From GW2011-AR15 sp964428335 (GTDB lineage Archaea > Nanobdellota > Nanobdellia > Woesearchaeales > GW2011-AR15): a stretch of DNA of 64,000 nucleotides. The position numbers and the translations under genes are program-made. Positions 1 to 9,126 of this stretch are shown piece by piece. The notes under the pieces are model-generated. The model searched no databases. It saw nothing but the letters and a program-made list of their open reading frames with translations, and had not been told where the DNA came from. The stretch is taken from NCBI GenBank assembly GCA_964428335.1, contig CAYRXW010000008.1:18757-82756 (forward strand). The letters are read 5' to 3'. The number at the start of each line of letters is the position of its first letter. Within the stretch, counting starts at the first letter, position 1.

Positions 1-3000
1 GGGTGGTATCACTGCTACTTACCTGAATGGTCTTGTTGCTATATGTACGTATATAATTGAGATATATCTGCTCATCGCTGAGTGATTCATTATACATGCG
101 CACTTCATCAATAGATCCATTCCAGTAATCGCTCCAGCTAACATATGCATCAACACCTATCATTATTGGATTTGCAATATCTAGAACATCTCCACTGAGA
201 TATGAAACCTCTGTCTGCTTGACACCATTGATGAACATATTAATCTTTGTACCATCATATCTCGCAGCAATATGGGTCCATTGATTCTTAGGAAGTGCTG
301 CATTGCTGTATATTTCAGCTGCTTGTGTTGTAGTGTTGAGATAGAAATACACTTTCTGGTCTGCAGAACCGTCTGTTTCTAATGCATAGGCGATATCTCT
401 CCACCCAACAGCAGTATCGCCTTTTTGAAGTATTATTGCCCAGTTTGCTTTTGTTATTGGGTATACCCAAGTTTCTATAGTAAGTTCTGACATGCCTCTA
501 AGTATTGGACTATCAGGTATTGAGAGATATTCCCCTATCCCTTTATCAAAATGATATCCTCCGCCGATTTTACCATTTGTATTATTCCATTCAGCGCCAT
601 AGACAGTAGCATTGTTACCATAGCCAGAATAATCTGCAGTGATGCTGTCTTCATTGCCTCCATTTGTCTCAAATGGGAGATAGAGGAGCGTTATTGATTT
701 GCCGTTCTTATACCAATTAGTGATGTTCACACCATAGTCATATCTCTCATCAGTTAGATTGTATAAGCATGTAAGATTGCTGCTGTCTATTGGAATCCTT
801 GGTGAAACAATAGGGTTATTAATCCATACTGGAGGATTATTCGCTGCTACTGTGACACGACTGGAATTTTTTCTAATGCCATCATTATATCCGTCATTTG
901 GAACAACTGAACAATACCACTGATCTCCTCCTATAAGCTCCTGATATGATAACTTCTTGTTGTTGTTTCCATTTGCACCTGCAATATACTCCAGGTAGAT
1001 CTGGTCAGGTGAAAGTGTAGCATTATAGTGCTTTATTTCATCAATCGTCCCATTGAACCTAGAAGTGGAAGTGGATGCTCCGCCAATTCTTAATGCTCCG
1101 CTGCTTGTATTGAAGGGCCCTGAATTATATGAATCAACATATGATCCATTGACATACAACCTGACTGTATAATCAGTATCTATTGTTACAGCAAAATGAT
1201 ACCATTTATTTATTGCAATTGAATAGGGTGTACCTGGTCCATTAAGGTAATTTGTTGCGTTATAATATCTAAATTCTAGATTGTTTGATGTGCTGGTTAT
1301 TCTAAGATGCCAAAGATCCTGAGAATTGCCTCTCTTATTAAGCATATACATACTCTCGCCTTTGCTTGCTGATGTTGTTGTTGAATAAAACCATCCCATA
1401 ACTGTAAATGGAGGTCTGTCAAAGTAACTTTTTGCAGGTATTTCTATTATATCATTTGAACCATCAAATCTATAAGCTCCTCCAACCTTACCTCCAGTCC
1501 TGTTCCAGGTTGGCCCATTTGATGAAAGCCTTCCTTTATTGCCATTACCAGAATAATCAAATGCAACCTTGCTCTCAAGGCCATTTCCTTCAAAAGGCAT
1601 GTAAAGGTTTGTAAATGATTTGTTGTTCTTGTACCAGTTTGTGATGTTCTTAAGTGTATCACCGTTTGAATCCAGAATGCTGTTCCAACCGCAGGTCAGA
1701 GTGCTTGAGACATTTGGGCTGCTTGGTGTTATTATCGGTGTGCTCTGAACCGGGACTGAATTGTTATAATAGCCAATCCTTACTTCAACAAAATCAACTA
1801 GACAACCTTCATTTGCATCCATGCTAACTCCACTACTCATGAGAACTATCTGACGGGATAGGTTCATCAGGTCTAAGACACCAGACGTGTAATTGTATGT
1901 TCTTAAGACATCAGATGTTGATGATGTGTTATCTACAATTTCCATCCAATCTGCTTTTGTATAATTATATATCCAGTAATAGCAGTTTTCTCCATTGCCT
2001 GAAGCTTGAATTCTTCTCTGATCCATTGCAACATAAATCCAGTTTACTAGGCTTGGAGATGCGTTGGTTGAAAAATTAAACCTAGCAAATGGTTCTCTAT
2101 TGATACCTGCTGCTCCTCTGGCACTAATATTAAGATAGCTTGCGTCATCATTTTTTAGAGCATTATATCCTGCAACTTTAACTTCATATGCGCCCCATCC
2201 TTCTGAACCTGTTGGATTTGTTGCTGTTGTAAAATCCCCTATAGAAATATTGGATACCTGATTGGTTGCATTTGATCTCATATATACCTTATTTGTAGCA
2301 GTATTTGAGAAATTAAGAATTTTTACATTAAACGGATGGCTGTATGAATCATTTATCTCCTGTTCATTACCAAGTGAGATGAACCTTCTGTTCATTGATT
2401 TATATGATGCATTTATCCAATCACCAGTTCTTGCAGTCTTTGACACTCTGACTTCATCCATGACACCATCCGAATCTCCAGGCCAAGAATCTGTTCCGCC
2501 TATCATAAATGAAGCAGTAGTTCCTGTCGGATCACTGGTTCTACCAGTAGTGCTGGTCTCTTTGCCATCTACATAGATATAATCAATATCATTAGTTGAA
2601 TCATGAACAACAGAAACAAAATGCCAAGTATCTGCTAAGATGCTAGATGCATCGCTAGTGATACTATAGTCAGTGGCACCATTTCTATAGTAGAATGTCA
2701 TTCTGTCATTCTCATCATAAAAGCCAAACCCACCATTTCCGCCTCTATTTTTTCCAAGCCAATCATTCCATCCGAATGCTTCAGGCTTCACCCAGAAACT
2801 CACAGAAAAACTATTGGTTGTTTCTCCGTTTTTTGATGGGAAGCCTGATGCCAGGTTTGAATCGCTCCTATTGATAAGTCCAGGATTTGCTTCATCATCA
2901 TCAACATCAATAGAACCTGCAACTTTTCCTGGGTTCGTATAGTGTAAAGTGCTTTTATTATTTAGGTGATTAGCATTTGAAGTTGAGTCTTGTCTTTGGC

Positions 3001-6000
3001 CGATAGAGCCATTTAGGTGCCAGACACCTTCATAATACTGATCCCATGTCCCGGTCTTGTTTTGGCCGTCTGATGCAGCTGAATTATTATAATACAGCCA
3101 TATATAATCCAAATTCGAGGATTTTGTTATATTCGGGACTTTGACCCATAAAAAGGATTTTCCAGATGCATTCCAATATTCTAATTCATGCTTTAGGACT
3201 GTAGCCCCATCCGCATCAATAAACCTTAAATCTGCACCAAAAGGCTTTGCCAGAGAATAGTTGAAATTAGTCCTGTTCAAAGGAACCAGTACTGTGAAAT
3301 TGATAAGATCTTCATTTTGCTCTGAATTAGACAGTGTAATCTTTCTTCTATATCCCCATGAACTGCTCCACCACGCATTTGTACCGACCGTGTAATTGAT
3401 ATACAGTCTCGGAGCATAGGTACCATAATCATAAACTTCAAGATCACTATCCCCTGCAGTTCCGTCATTTATTATTACGAAGCTGATATTATTATTTACA
3501 GACCAACCCTGCCTGTTTATTATCTCCTGAACTATGTCAGTCACACTGACTGAATAATTCTGCCCCGTAACCCACCCTCCCGGGTAACTTATATCAAAAT
3601 CTGTCCCGCTTGAGGTCAGGCTCCATGTGGATGGCAGGTTCGCTGAACCAGGGACTGCTCCGCTGTTGGCTGATTGGGCTTTTACTTTTGAATAAACAGT
3701 ATAACTTCCGCCTTCTCCGCCGGCAGCTGTTAACCTAAGCACCGCATTATGGATATTTGCTCCCTTTGGAATTTCAATCCTTCTGAATCTTGCAACCATC
3801 CATTCATCGGATGAAGACGGATCTGTATAATGACCAAACCAGGATGAGAATTCATTCCATGTGTTTTGCGGATATTCGTGGCCATCATCTGAATCAGCTG
3901 CAATAGTGTATGAACTTATAGGATCATAAGCGTAATCACTCACAGTCATGTTCTGGTTTGAAAATTCAAATAGCAAAGTTGCATAGCCTGCAATATTCAT
4001 ATAATTGGTCAAATACCCTGTTGAATTGCATTCATAATCTTCTATCAATAATTTCCTTATTAATATTGAATCTGTTAATGCCAAATCTGCATAATTGTAA
4101 TAATTGTTTTCATAATCGATTATCTTCAAGTTGTTTATTAGGCTGAGTTCTCCACAGCTTAGGTTTTGGAACGACATTTCACCTTTAGTCAAAATATCAT
4201 CTGTCAAAAATTCTGTCCAGTTTGCATTTGGAGAACTTATTGTTAAATTTCCAATTCCTGTTGTATTAAACGCAACTATCCAAGTATCTCCATCCCTTAA
4301 ATATTCGTAAGGATTAAGGACAGTTATTGAGATTTCAAAAGTCTGATTGGATAGGTGTGGAGTTATCCATTGCAGCTTATCTATAAGACTATTGTTATTT
4401 GTATCAATGTACTCAAGCTCATTAAATTCGTTTCTTGTTCCATTGATTATCCAATATACATTAATTGAACCTTTGCTTGATTCTTTTATATCTGTGTATG
4501 TCAATACGTTCTCATAATGCACTTCTGAAGATATTGTGATTTTTTTCTTGTAACTATTTATTATATCTTCATTAACAGATGGACCTTCTGTATAATAACT
4601 GATTTCCACTTCATTGAGACTAGAGGCAAATTCCAGTGTAATATTCGTTTCTGTTTCAATATCCTGTGCATTTAATGAAATTATTTTTTTATTTAAGGAT
4701 GTAACTTTATCATATGTCTCCAAAGATTTATCTTCTTTTGTTGGTTTTTTTAGCCGTTTTACTTCATTTTCCAGTGCTCTTGAATATGCAAATCCATTAT
4801 ATTCTTCAAGTTCATATTCAACCTCTCCAATCTTTACCTTTACATTTTCTTCAGATGTTATATTGTATGCATCTTTTGGAAGTATTGTCTTATTGATAAG
4901 GGAGGCATTAACAACTTTTTTCCACATGACTGGCTTATTAATTTCAACATTTGAGTAATTTAAAGAAAGTGTTGCTTTCTCGATTAACGAATTATTTACT
5001 GTTGTATTTGCTATGGTTTCATTTATTGATATATTTGATTCTTCAATATAAGTATAAGTTAATTCTGTAAGATTTAATATTGCATTATCAACTTCAATTC
5101 TTAGTATGATGTTTTTTCCAATATTTTTTAGGTAGCATGTTTCAAGGCAATAGTTTTCAAATGTACTTCCTGAAATTATTATTACTGATTCATTTGTAGA
5201 AGAAATATTAGTGCTATTTACTCCTTCTAACTGAATTGATTCATTTATAGGATAGTCTGGCAAGGTTGAAATATTTCCAGAATTTGATTTATTATCTGTG
5301 ATATTTGATTTTATTTCTACAATTGGAAACTCTGTTTCATTTTGATTACTTGATATATTTTCAAATTCAACTGAACCTGTTTCAATTGTTTGATTATAGG
5401 TTTCATTAACTGTATCAGTTAAATTAATTGTTCCATTTTCCAGGATTAATGAAGTGTTCAAAATCAGAGTGGCATTAAGCAAAGTAATATTACGCAAAGT
5501 AACATTAATTAAAGTTTCATTAATAGGTAAGGAGGAATCATTTTCAATTATTGCTAATTCTTCTGAAATTTCGTTCTCTGGATTTTGAATTGTAATATTT
5601 TCAGAAAGTGATACAGATTCATTAGTTATCAAATCTATAACTTCTGTATTTTCTTCTTCTGTATTTTCTTGTTCTATAGTTTCTACATATTCAATTTCTG
5701 GAAGTTCTATATTTTCATTTATGACTTCTTGTGTTTCTTCTATTACTGGAAGTTCAACCTGTGGAACTATTTCTTCTTGCTCTTCTTCTGGTACTTCAAT
5801 AATGCTTTGGTTTTCAAATACTACAAATCCGGTAATCTGGTCAGATGATTTTTTTATTTTTGAACTGTCCAAAATAAGCTTATCATCAATGTAGATTTTT
5901 GCAGTCCCTTCCCCTAGTATATTACCAGATATCCTTACTGAAGTCACATTGCCTTTCAGGCCAAATGCTAGTGATGAATTTTCAAAGAATTGCTCTTGAA

Positions 6001-6193
6001 TAACTAGCCTTTCTGCGTTTGTACCATATGTTACCATTCCTGTAAGTTTTGGATTTAGAACCATTAGGCTTCCAAGAATAAAAACTGCAAGTATAATCAG
6101 TAATACAGTATATTCTTTCTTAGGATTTTCCTTTTTTTTAGAAGTTTTTGTAAGGAACTCTTTTAATGGCTCTTTAGAAAAAGGTAAACTCAT
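1..6193 (-). CDS. Giant membrane-anchored surface protein with LamG-like repeats (partial, C-terminus beyond window)
   Basis: I read this frame codon by codon from the ATG at 6191-6193 to the left edge and found no stop, giving at least 2064 codons. Residues about 26-48 form one hydrophobic anchor, followed by a TGMVTYG-like segment and, near residue 120, ITGFVV. A long Glu/Asn/Ser/Thr-rich stalk full of N-x-S/T sites follows (about 130-450). Residues about 790-935 resemble a DNRLRE-type jelly roll. About residue 938 a DUF2341-like motif (WWSSSWGYRRKI) leads into a first LamG/concanavalin-like domain (about 1050-1260). Two further LamG-like domains (about 1530-1740 and 1835-2055) are each preceded by a near-identical NITNWYKN module, so the C-terminal half is built of roughly 300-residue repeats. 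It is probably an adhesin or cell-surface fibre. The start overlaps the upstream regulator stop (ATGA), which implies co-transcription. The ligand is unknown. Confidence 0.88.
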   Translation of the reverse strand, partial: MSLPFSKEPLKEFLTKTSKKKENPKKEYTVLLIILAVFILGSLMVLNPKLTGMVTYGTNAERLVIQEQFFENSSLAFGLKGNVTSVRISGNILGEGTAKIYIDDKLILDSSKIKKSSDQITGFVVFENQSIIEVPEEEQEEIVPQVELPVIEETQEVINENIELPEIEYVETIEQENTEEENTEVIDLITNESVSLSENITIQNPENEISEELAIIENDSSLPINETLINVTLRNITLLNATLILNTSLILENGTINLTDTVNETYNQTIETGSVEFENISSNQNETEFPIVEIKSNITDNKSNSGNISTLPDYPINESIQLEGVNSTNISSTNESVIIISGSTFENYCLETCYLKNIGKNIILRIEVDNAILNLTELTYTYIEESNISINETIANTTVNNSLIEKATLSLNYSNVEINKPVMWKKVVNASLINKTILPKDAYNITSEENVKVKIGEVEYELEEYNGFAYSRALENEVKRLKKPTKEDKSLETYDKVTSLNKKIISLNAQDIETETNITLEFASSLNEVEISYYTEGPSVNEDIINSYKKKITISSEVHYENVLTYTDIKESSKGSINVYWIINGTRNEFNELEYIDTNNNSLIDKLQWITPHLSNQTFEISITVLNPYEYLRDGDTWIVAFNTTGIGNLTISSPNANWTEFLTDDILTKGEMSFQNLSCGELSLINNLKIIDYENNYYNYADLALTDSILIRKLLIEDYECNSTGYLTNYMNIAGYATLLFEFSNQNMTVSDYAYDPISSYTIAADSDDGHEYPQNTWNEFSSWFGHYTDPSSSDEWMVARFRRIEIPKGANIHNAVLRLTAAGGEGGSYTVYSKVKAQSANSGAVPGSANLPSTWSLTSSGTDFDISYPGGWVTGQNYSVSVTDIVQEIINRQGWSVNNNISFVIINDGTAGDSDLEVYDYGTYAPRLYINYTVGTNAWWSSSWGYRRKITLSNSEQNEDLINFTVLVPLNRTNFNYSLAKPFGADLRFIDADGATVLKHELEYWNASGKSFLWVKVPNITKSSNLDYIWLYYNNSAASDGQNKTGTWDQYYEGVWHLNGSIGQRQDSTSNANHLNNKSTLHYTNPGKVAGSIDVDDDEANPGLINRSDSNLASGFPSKNGETTNSFSVSFWVKPEAFGWNDWLGKNRGGNGGFGFYDENDRMTFYYRNGATDYSITSDASSILADTWHFVSVVHDSTNDIDYIYVDGKETSTTGRTSDPTGTTASFMIGGTDSWPGDSDGVMDEVRVSKTARTGDWINASYKSMNRRFISLGNEQEINDSYSHPFNVKILNFSNTATNKVYMRSNATNQVSNISIGDFTTATNPTGSEGWGAYEVKVAGYNALKNDDASYLNISARGAAGINREPFARFNFSTNASPSLVNWIYVAMDQRRIQASGNGENCYYWIYNYTKADWMEIVDNTSSTSDVLRTYNYTSGVLDLMNLSRQIVLMSSGVSMDANEGCLVDFVEVRIGYYNNSVPVQSTPIITPSSPNVSSTLTCGWNSILDSNGDTLKNITNWYKNNKSFTNLYMPFEGNGLESKVAFDYSGNGNKGRLSSNGPTWNRTGGKVGGAYRFDGSNDIIEIPAKSYFDRPPFTVMGWFYSTTTSASKGESMYMLNKRGNSQDLWHLRITSTSNNLEFRYYNATNYLNGPGTPYSIAINKWYHFAVTIDTDYTVRLYVNGSYVDSYNSGPFNTSSGALRIGGASTSTSRFNGTIDEIKHYNATLSPDQIYLEYIAGANGNNNKKLSYQELIGGDQWYCSVVPNDGYNDGIRKNSSRVTVAANNPPVWINNPIVSPRIPIDSSNLTCLYNLTDERYDYGVNITNWYKNGKSITLLYLPFETNGGNEDSITADYSGYGNNATVYGAEWNNTNGKIGGGYHFDKGIGEYLSIPDSPILRGMSELTIETWVYPITKANWAIILQKGDTAVGWRDIAYALETDGSADQKVYFYLNTTTQAAEIYSNAALPKNQWTHIAARYDGTKINMFINGVKQTEVSYLSGDVLDIANPIMIGVDAYVSWSDYWNGSIDEVRMYNESLSDEQIYLNYIRTYSNKTIQVSSSDTT

Positions 6194-6639
6194 TTTTTCC
6201 CACCTTTCTTTTCAGCCCTATTTTGCAGAGTCCATATAGTTTTTTGGCTTCTTTTAAGTAGCCTTGCTATCTCTGTTAGTTTAAGGGAATGAGTATTTTT
6301 TAAGTAAAAGACTATAATTTCAGCCATTGATTTGGTTTCTGAATTTAGTTCTGATATAGGAATTGAATATTTTGAAACTAATGATGAAAATTTTTTATGG
6401 CTTTTTTTTTCAGTTCTCTTAAATGTAGTCCATATGACCTGCCTGTCTTTATTAAGAATTCTTCCACATTCTGAATAACTAAAATTTTTTTCTTGGATAA
6501 GATACTTCACTATGGATTCAAAAGGGCTCAATTCTTCTGAAAAAATTGAAATTGGTACCTGATCTTCTTTTTTATCCAAAAAGTCTGAAAACTCTTCAAG
6601 AATTACATTTTTGTCATATTTTGTAAGATTAATTGTCAT
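6190..6639 (-). CDS. Tandem helix-turn-helix DNA-binding protein
   Basis: A 149-residue soluble protein with two copies of one HTH-like unit. The first, about residues 44-90, ends in RQVIWTTFKRTEKK; the second, about 103-147, ends in KTIWTLQNRAEKK. Each looks like a sigma-region-4-type HTH, with Y-L-hydrophobic helices followed by an S/R-x-x-I-W recognition helix. I do not know a named family. Its TGA stop overlaps the ATG of the giant surface protein, so it probably controls that operon, and its own start codon is embedded in a phased repeat array (6639-6701). A role as regulator of surface-protein expression is inferred from position and fold only. Confidence 0.8.
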   Translation of the reverse strand: MTINLTKYDKNVILEEFSDFLDKKEDQVPISIFSEELSPFESIVKYLIQEKNFSYSECGRILNKDRQVIWTTFKRTEKKSHKKFSSLVSKYSIPISELNSETKSMAEIIVFYLKNTHSLKLTEIARLLKRSQKTIWTLQNRAEKKGGKK

Positions 6640-6701
6640 ATTATGTAGGTATTATGTAAGTTTTTGTAGGAAATTAATCATTTTTTGTAATATTATGTAA
6701 G
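6639..6701 (-). promoter_or_regulatory. Helically phased repeat array (candidate operator) before the tandem-HTH gene
   Basis: Read on the minus strand, consecutive 10-11 base units are CTTACATAATA (6701-6691), TTACAAAAAA (6690-6681), a diverged TGATTAATTT (6680-6671), CCTACAAAAA (6670-6661), CTTACATAATA (6660-6650) and CCTACATAATA (6649-6639). The consensus is YYTACAWAAWA. The last base of the final unit is the A of the HTH gene ATG. A shared TTTATAAA box lies at about 6708-6717, so the array would fall from about the transcription start through the leader. One unit per helical turn suggests one face of DNA bound by a repeated-HTH protein. Confidence 0.6.
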
Positions 6702-6767
6702 AATATAGTTTATAAAACTTACCATATTTTTGCAAAGGTTTAATAGAGATTTAAAATTCTAAAGAGT

Positions 6768-7136
6768 GTGAAAATAGCAATTATAGGCGCTTCAAAAGAT
6801 AGGGATAAGTACAGCAATAAAGCTGTGAGAGCTTATGTATCAAGTCATCATGTTGTTTTTCCTGTTAACCCAAATGAAAGGGAAATTGAAGGATTAAAAT
6901 GCTATAATTCTGTTTTGGATATACCTATGGATGTGGAATGTGCCTCAATCTACCTTCCTTATGAAATAGGAATGAAAGTTGCTGATGACATTCTTAAAAA
7001 AGGCATAAAAAATGTGATTTTAAATCCTGGTGCAGATAACCCTGAACTTTTAGACAAGTTCAATGCTTTGGGAATAAATACTTTGAGGACATGCTCGATA
7101 AGGCATATAGGAGTTAACCCTAAGGAAATACAATAA
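6768..7136 (+). CDS. CoA-binding domain protein (YccU-like)
   Basis: 122 residues with the Rossmann-type start MKIAIIGASKDRDKYSNKAV and a second conserved block GIKNVILNPGA, as in small stand-alone CoA-binding (CoA_binding_2, YccU) proteins. These bind CoA or a nucleotide; no reaction is established for most of them. The start is GTG at 6768. A TTTATAAAA box at 6709-6717 is shared back to back with the divergent tandem-HTH gene, so the two may be co-regulated. It ends 31 bases before the DtxR-type gene and may be read with it. Confidence 0.85.
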   Translation: MKIAIIGASKDRDKYSNKAVRAYVSSHHVVFPVNPNEREIEGLKCYNSVLDIPMDVECASIYLPYEIGMKVADDILKKGIKNVILNPGADNPELLDKFNALGINTLRTCSIRHIGVNPKEIQ

Positions 7137-7167
7137 ATATTAATACCACTTTTACTAACCTGTTTAA

Positions 7168-7560
7168 ATGGAGTTTCATTCTTCCCAAAAAAGCAAGATA
7201 TCAACTGAGATGTACCTGAAGGAGATTTATCTTTTCCACGATAAGAATAAATCATATCCTAAGGCTGTTGATTTAGTTAAAGAGCTCAAATTTTCAAAAG
7301 GTACTGTCTCTGAAATGCTTAAAAAACTTGAGACATTGAAGCTTATAACTTATAAGGATTTTGAAATAAAGCTTACAAAAAAGGGCATGATGGAAGCTAA
7401 AAATGTTGTGAGGAAATATGTTGTCATAAAAAAATTCCTTTCTGATGTGCTAAAGACACCGGATGATAAAATACATGAAGAAGCTTGCAACCTTGAGCAT
7501 GCTTTTTCTGACGAGAGCGTTGCTAAGCTGAATATTTTAAATAAGATCCTTAAAAAGTAG
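7168..7560 (+). CDS. DtxR/MntR-family metal-dependent repressor
   Basis: 130 residues: a winged HTH (about 10-72, containing SKGTVSEMLKKLE) followed by a dimerisation/metal domain. The block EEACNLEHAFSDE at residues 104-116 matches the DtxR primary metal-site segment (C, E and H at 107, 110, 111). The SH3-like third domain of DtxR/IdeR is absent, so it is the short MntR/archaeal form. Two palindromes follow directly (7559-7576, 7597-7616), flanking a TATA box for an operon with an FTR1 permease. It therefore probably senses Fe(II) or Mn(II) and represses metal uptake. Which metal it senses cannot be read from the sequence. Confidence 0.92.
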   Translation: MEFHSSQKSKISTEMYLKEIYLFHDKNKSYPKAVDLVKELKFSKGTVSEMLKKLETLKLITYKDFEIKLTKKGMMEAKNVVRKYVVIKKFLSDVLKTPDDKIHEEACNLEHAFSDESVAKLNILNKILKK

Positions 7561-7576
7561 TTCGTTTAACCGAACT
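7559..7576. promoter_or_regulatory. Palindromic operator candidate 1 of the iron-uptake operon
   Basis: AGTTCG-TTTAAC-CGAACT: six-base inverted arms around a six-base centre. It begins inside the TAG stop of the DtxR-type gene and lies upstream of a TATA-like ATTTATAAG (7588-7596). It shares GTTCG...CCGAAC with the second palindrome at 7597-7616; the two centres are 39 bases apart. Confidence 0.65.
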
Positions 7577-7596
7577 GTTAAGGAAATATTTATAAG

Positions 7597-7616
7597 TTGT
7601 TCGGCATTCCGAACAA
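7597..7616. promoter_or_regulatory. Palindromic operator candidate 2 of the iron-uptake operon
   Basis: TTGTTCGG-CATT-CCGAACAA: perfect eight-base arms around a four-base centre, ending two bases before the ATG at 7619 and just downstream of the TATA box at 7588-7596. A repressor bound here would cover the transcription start of a leaderless message. Binding by the adjacent DtxR-type protein is inferred from position and from the twin site at 7559-7576. Confidence 0.7.
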
Positions 7617-7618
7617 AT

Positions 7619-8179
7619 ATGCGCACAAGAAACAGTAATATTAAGGAAAGCATTTATGTTAAAATCCTAAAGAACAGAACCCTACTTATATCGGTAGCAT
7701 CCATATTCTTTATCCTGATTTTCCTGAAATTCAAATCTTTTGTTCTTTTCGTTGCAATCTGCTCCATTGCTGCTGCAATCAATTATTTCATCCATACTAC
7801 AAGCATCCACCTTCATCTGGGACACGTCTCTTTCCTTTCAGTAATTTTCAGTTATACACTAGGCTGGCAGTACGGGATAGCGATGATTTTAATTGCTCAT
7901 GTGCTTGCTGAAGTGCTTGCCGGCCATGCTGATATGGAACTTTTCAATACTGGAATCATTTATGTGATAAATGTTTTTATTGCGTTTTTTTTAAAGGGAG
8001 CTGATATTGTTACCCTTGGAATCGGGCTTACGATTTTCCAGGCTATTGCAACAACGATGCTTGGCGTTTTTACAGGAGCGCCAATACACGAGATAATAAC
8101 TGAAGACGGGCTGGAGTTTATTATGCTCATGTTTTATTATCTTACAATTTCAAGAAGCTTAATAGGAATAATAGGGTGA
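7619..8179 (+). CDS. Orphan membrane protein (family M, iron operon)
   Basis: 186 residues with five to six hydrophobic segments after a basic N-terminus. It belongs to a diverged family seen six times in this window (also 9127, 11781, 27509, 42003 and 58551). The shared plan is an N-terminal pair of membrane helices, an I-x-L-x-L-x-x-x-x-F-S segment (here HLHLGHVSFLS), a GxxxGIA turn (LGWQYGIAM) and a C-terminal p-x-x-EI motif (IHEIITE) before the last helix. The family recalls five/six-helix folds such as MreD or ECF S-components, but I cannot assign it. It is first in the operon with FTR1, directly behind two palindromic operators, so a role in metal homeostasis is likely here. Confidence 0.82.
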   Translation: MRTRNSNIKESIYVKILKNRTLLISVASIFFILIFLKFKSFVLFVAICSIAAAINYFIHTTSIHLHLGHVSFLSVIFSYTLGWQYGIAMILIAHVLAEVLAGHADMELFNTGIIYVINVFIAFFLKGADIVTLGIGLTIFQAIATTMLGVFTGAPIHEIITEDGLEFIMLMFYYLTISRSLIGIIG

Positions 8180-8188
8180 AAATAAAAA

Positions 8189-9016
8189 ATGTTTGCAAGC
8201 TTTTTAATCACATTTAGGGAAACACTGGAAGCAGCACTTATAATAGGCCTGGTATTTGCTTTCTTAAAAAAATCAAATGAAGAGAGGCTCTATAAGCATG
8301 CTTACCTTGGAATATTTGCAGGGATAATATTGAGCATAATTGCTGCTGTGCTTTTTAACACACTGGCAGGTGGTTTTGTTGGAAGATCTGAGGAGATATT
8401 TGAAGGAGTTACCATGCTCATCGGTGCAATCCTCCTGACAACAGTGATTATTTTTATGCAGAACCACGGAAAGCACCTAAAGAAAAAGATGTCTCTTGAG
8501 ATGGAGAAAAAAGAAGGATTTGGTATATTTTTACTAGTTTTGGTATCTATTCTGAGGGAAGGTGTTGAAACTGTTATATTTTTAGCCGCTGCTAGCTATG
8601 CTACAGGGATTTCAATAGTTGAAAGCATTTTAGGTGTAGTGATTGCTATTGCATTAGGTTATCTGGTTTATAGGACTTCAATCAGTGTGAACATAAAGAA
8701 ATTCTTTGCTTATTCAAGCTTCATCCTGATTCTTTTTGCTGCAGGGCTTGTGGCTCATGGAGTTCATGAACTTGAAGAAGCAAAGGTATTAAATCCTATA
8801 GTCGAGCATGTATGGGACATAAACCCAGTCGCTCCGAATGCTGCTGAAGGAATATACCCCTTATTTCATGAAAAGGGGACAATTGGGCTATTCTTGACAG
8901 GCATCTTTGGGTACAATGCAAACCCTTCCCTGCTTGAAATGATATCCTACGTAGCATACCTGATTATGATACTGTTTTTAACTAAGCACCTGAAAAAGAA
9001 CCCTGCCAACGCATAA
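8189..9016 (+). CDS. FTR1-family high-affinity iron permease
   Basis: 275 residues, about seven membrane helices. It has the two REXXE iron-translocation motifs of FTR1/EfeU: RETLE at residues 10-14 in helix 1 and REGVE at 123-127 in helix 4. In this family they carry ferric iron across the cytoplasmic membrane. It starts nine bases after the orphan membrane protein stop, in the operon controlled by the palindromes at 7559-7616, next to the DtxR-type repressor. No EfeO/EfeB partner or multicopper oxidase is visible nearby, so the iron oxidation partner is unknown. Confidence 0.95.
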   Translation: MFASFLITFRETLEAALIIGLVFAFLKKSNEERLYKHAYLGIFAGIILSIIAAVLFNTLAGGFVGRSEEIFEGVTMLIGAILLTTVIIFMQNHGKHLKKKMSLEMEKKEGFGIFLLVLVSILREGVETVIFLAAASYATGISIVESILGVVIAIALGYLVYRTSISVNIKKFFAYSSFILILFAAGLVAHGVHELEEAKVLNPIVEHVWDINPVAPNAAEGIYPLFHEKGTIGLFLTGIFGYNANPSLLEMISYVAYLIMILFLTKHLKKNPANA

Positions 9017-9126
9017 CTAATAAAGGAATATAGACCATATTAATGAAATTTAATCTACTTTGTCTTTTCATTTATAAATCGTTTATCAACTATAGATTTA
9101 AAAATTTGCACCTTTAAACATTGCCA

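Noticed and set aside
1408..4958. Plus-strand open frames of 60-114 codons inside 1-6193
   Set aside because: They are shadows of the giant minus-strand gene, whose frame I read without a stop; they lack promoters and any family resemblance.
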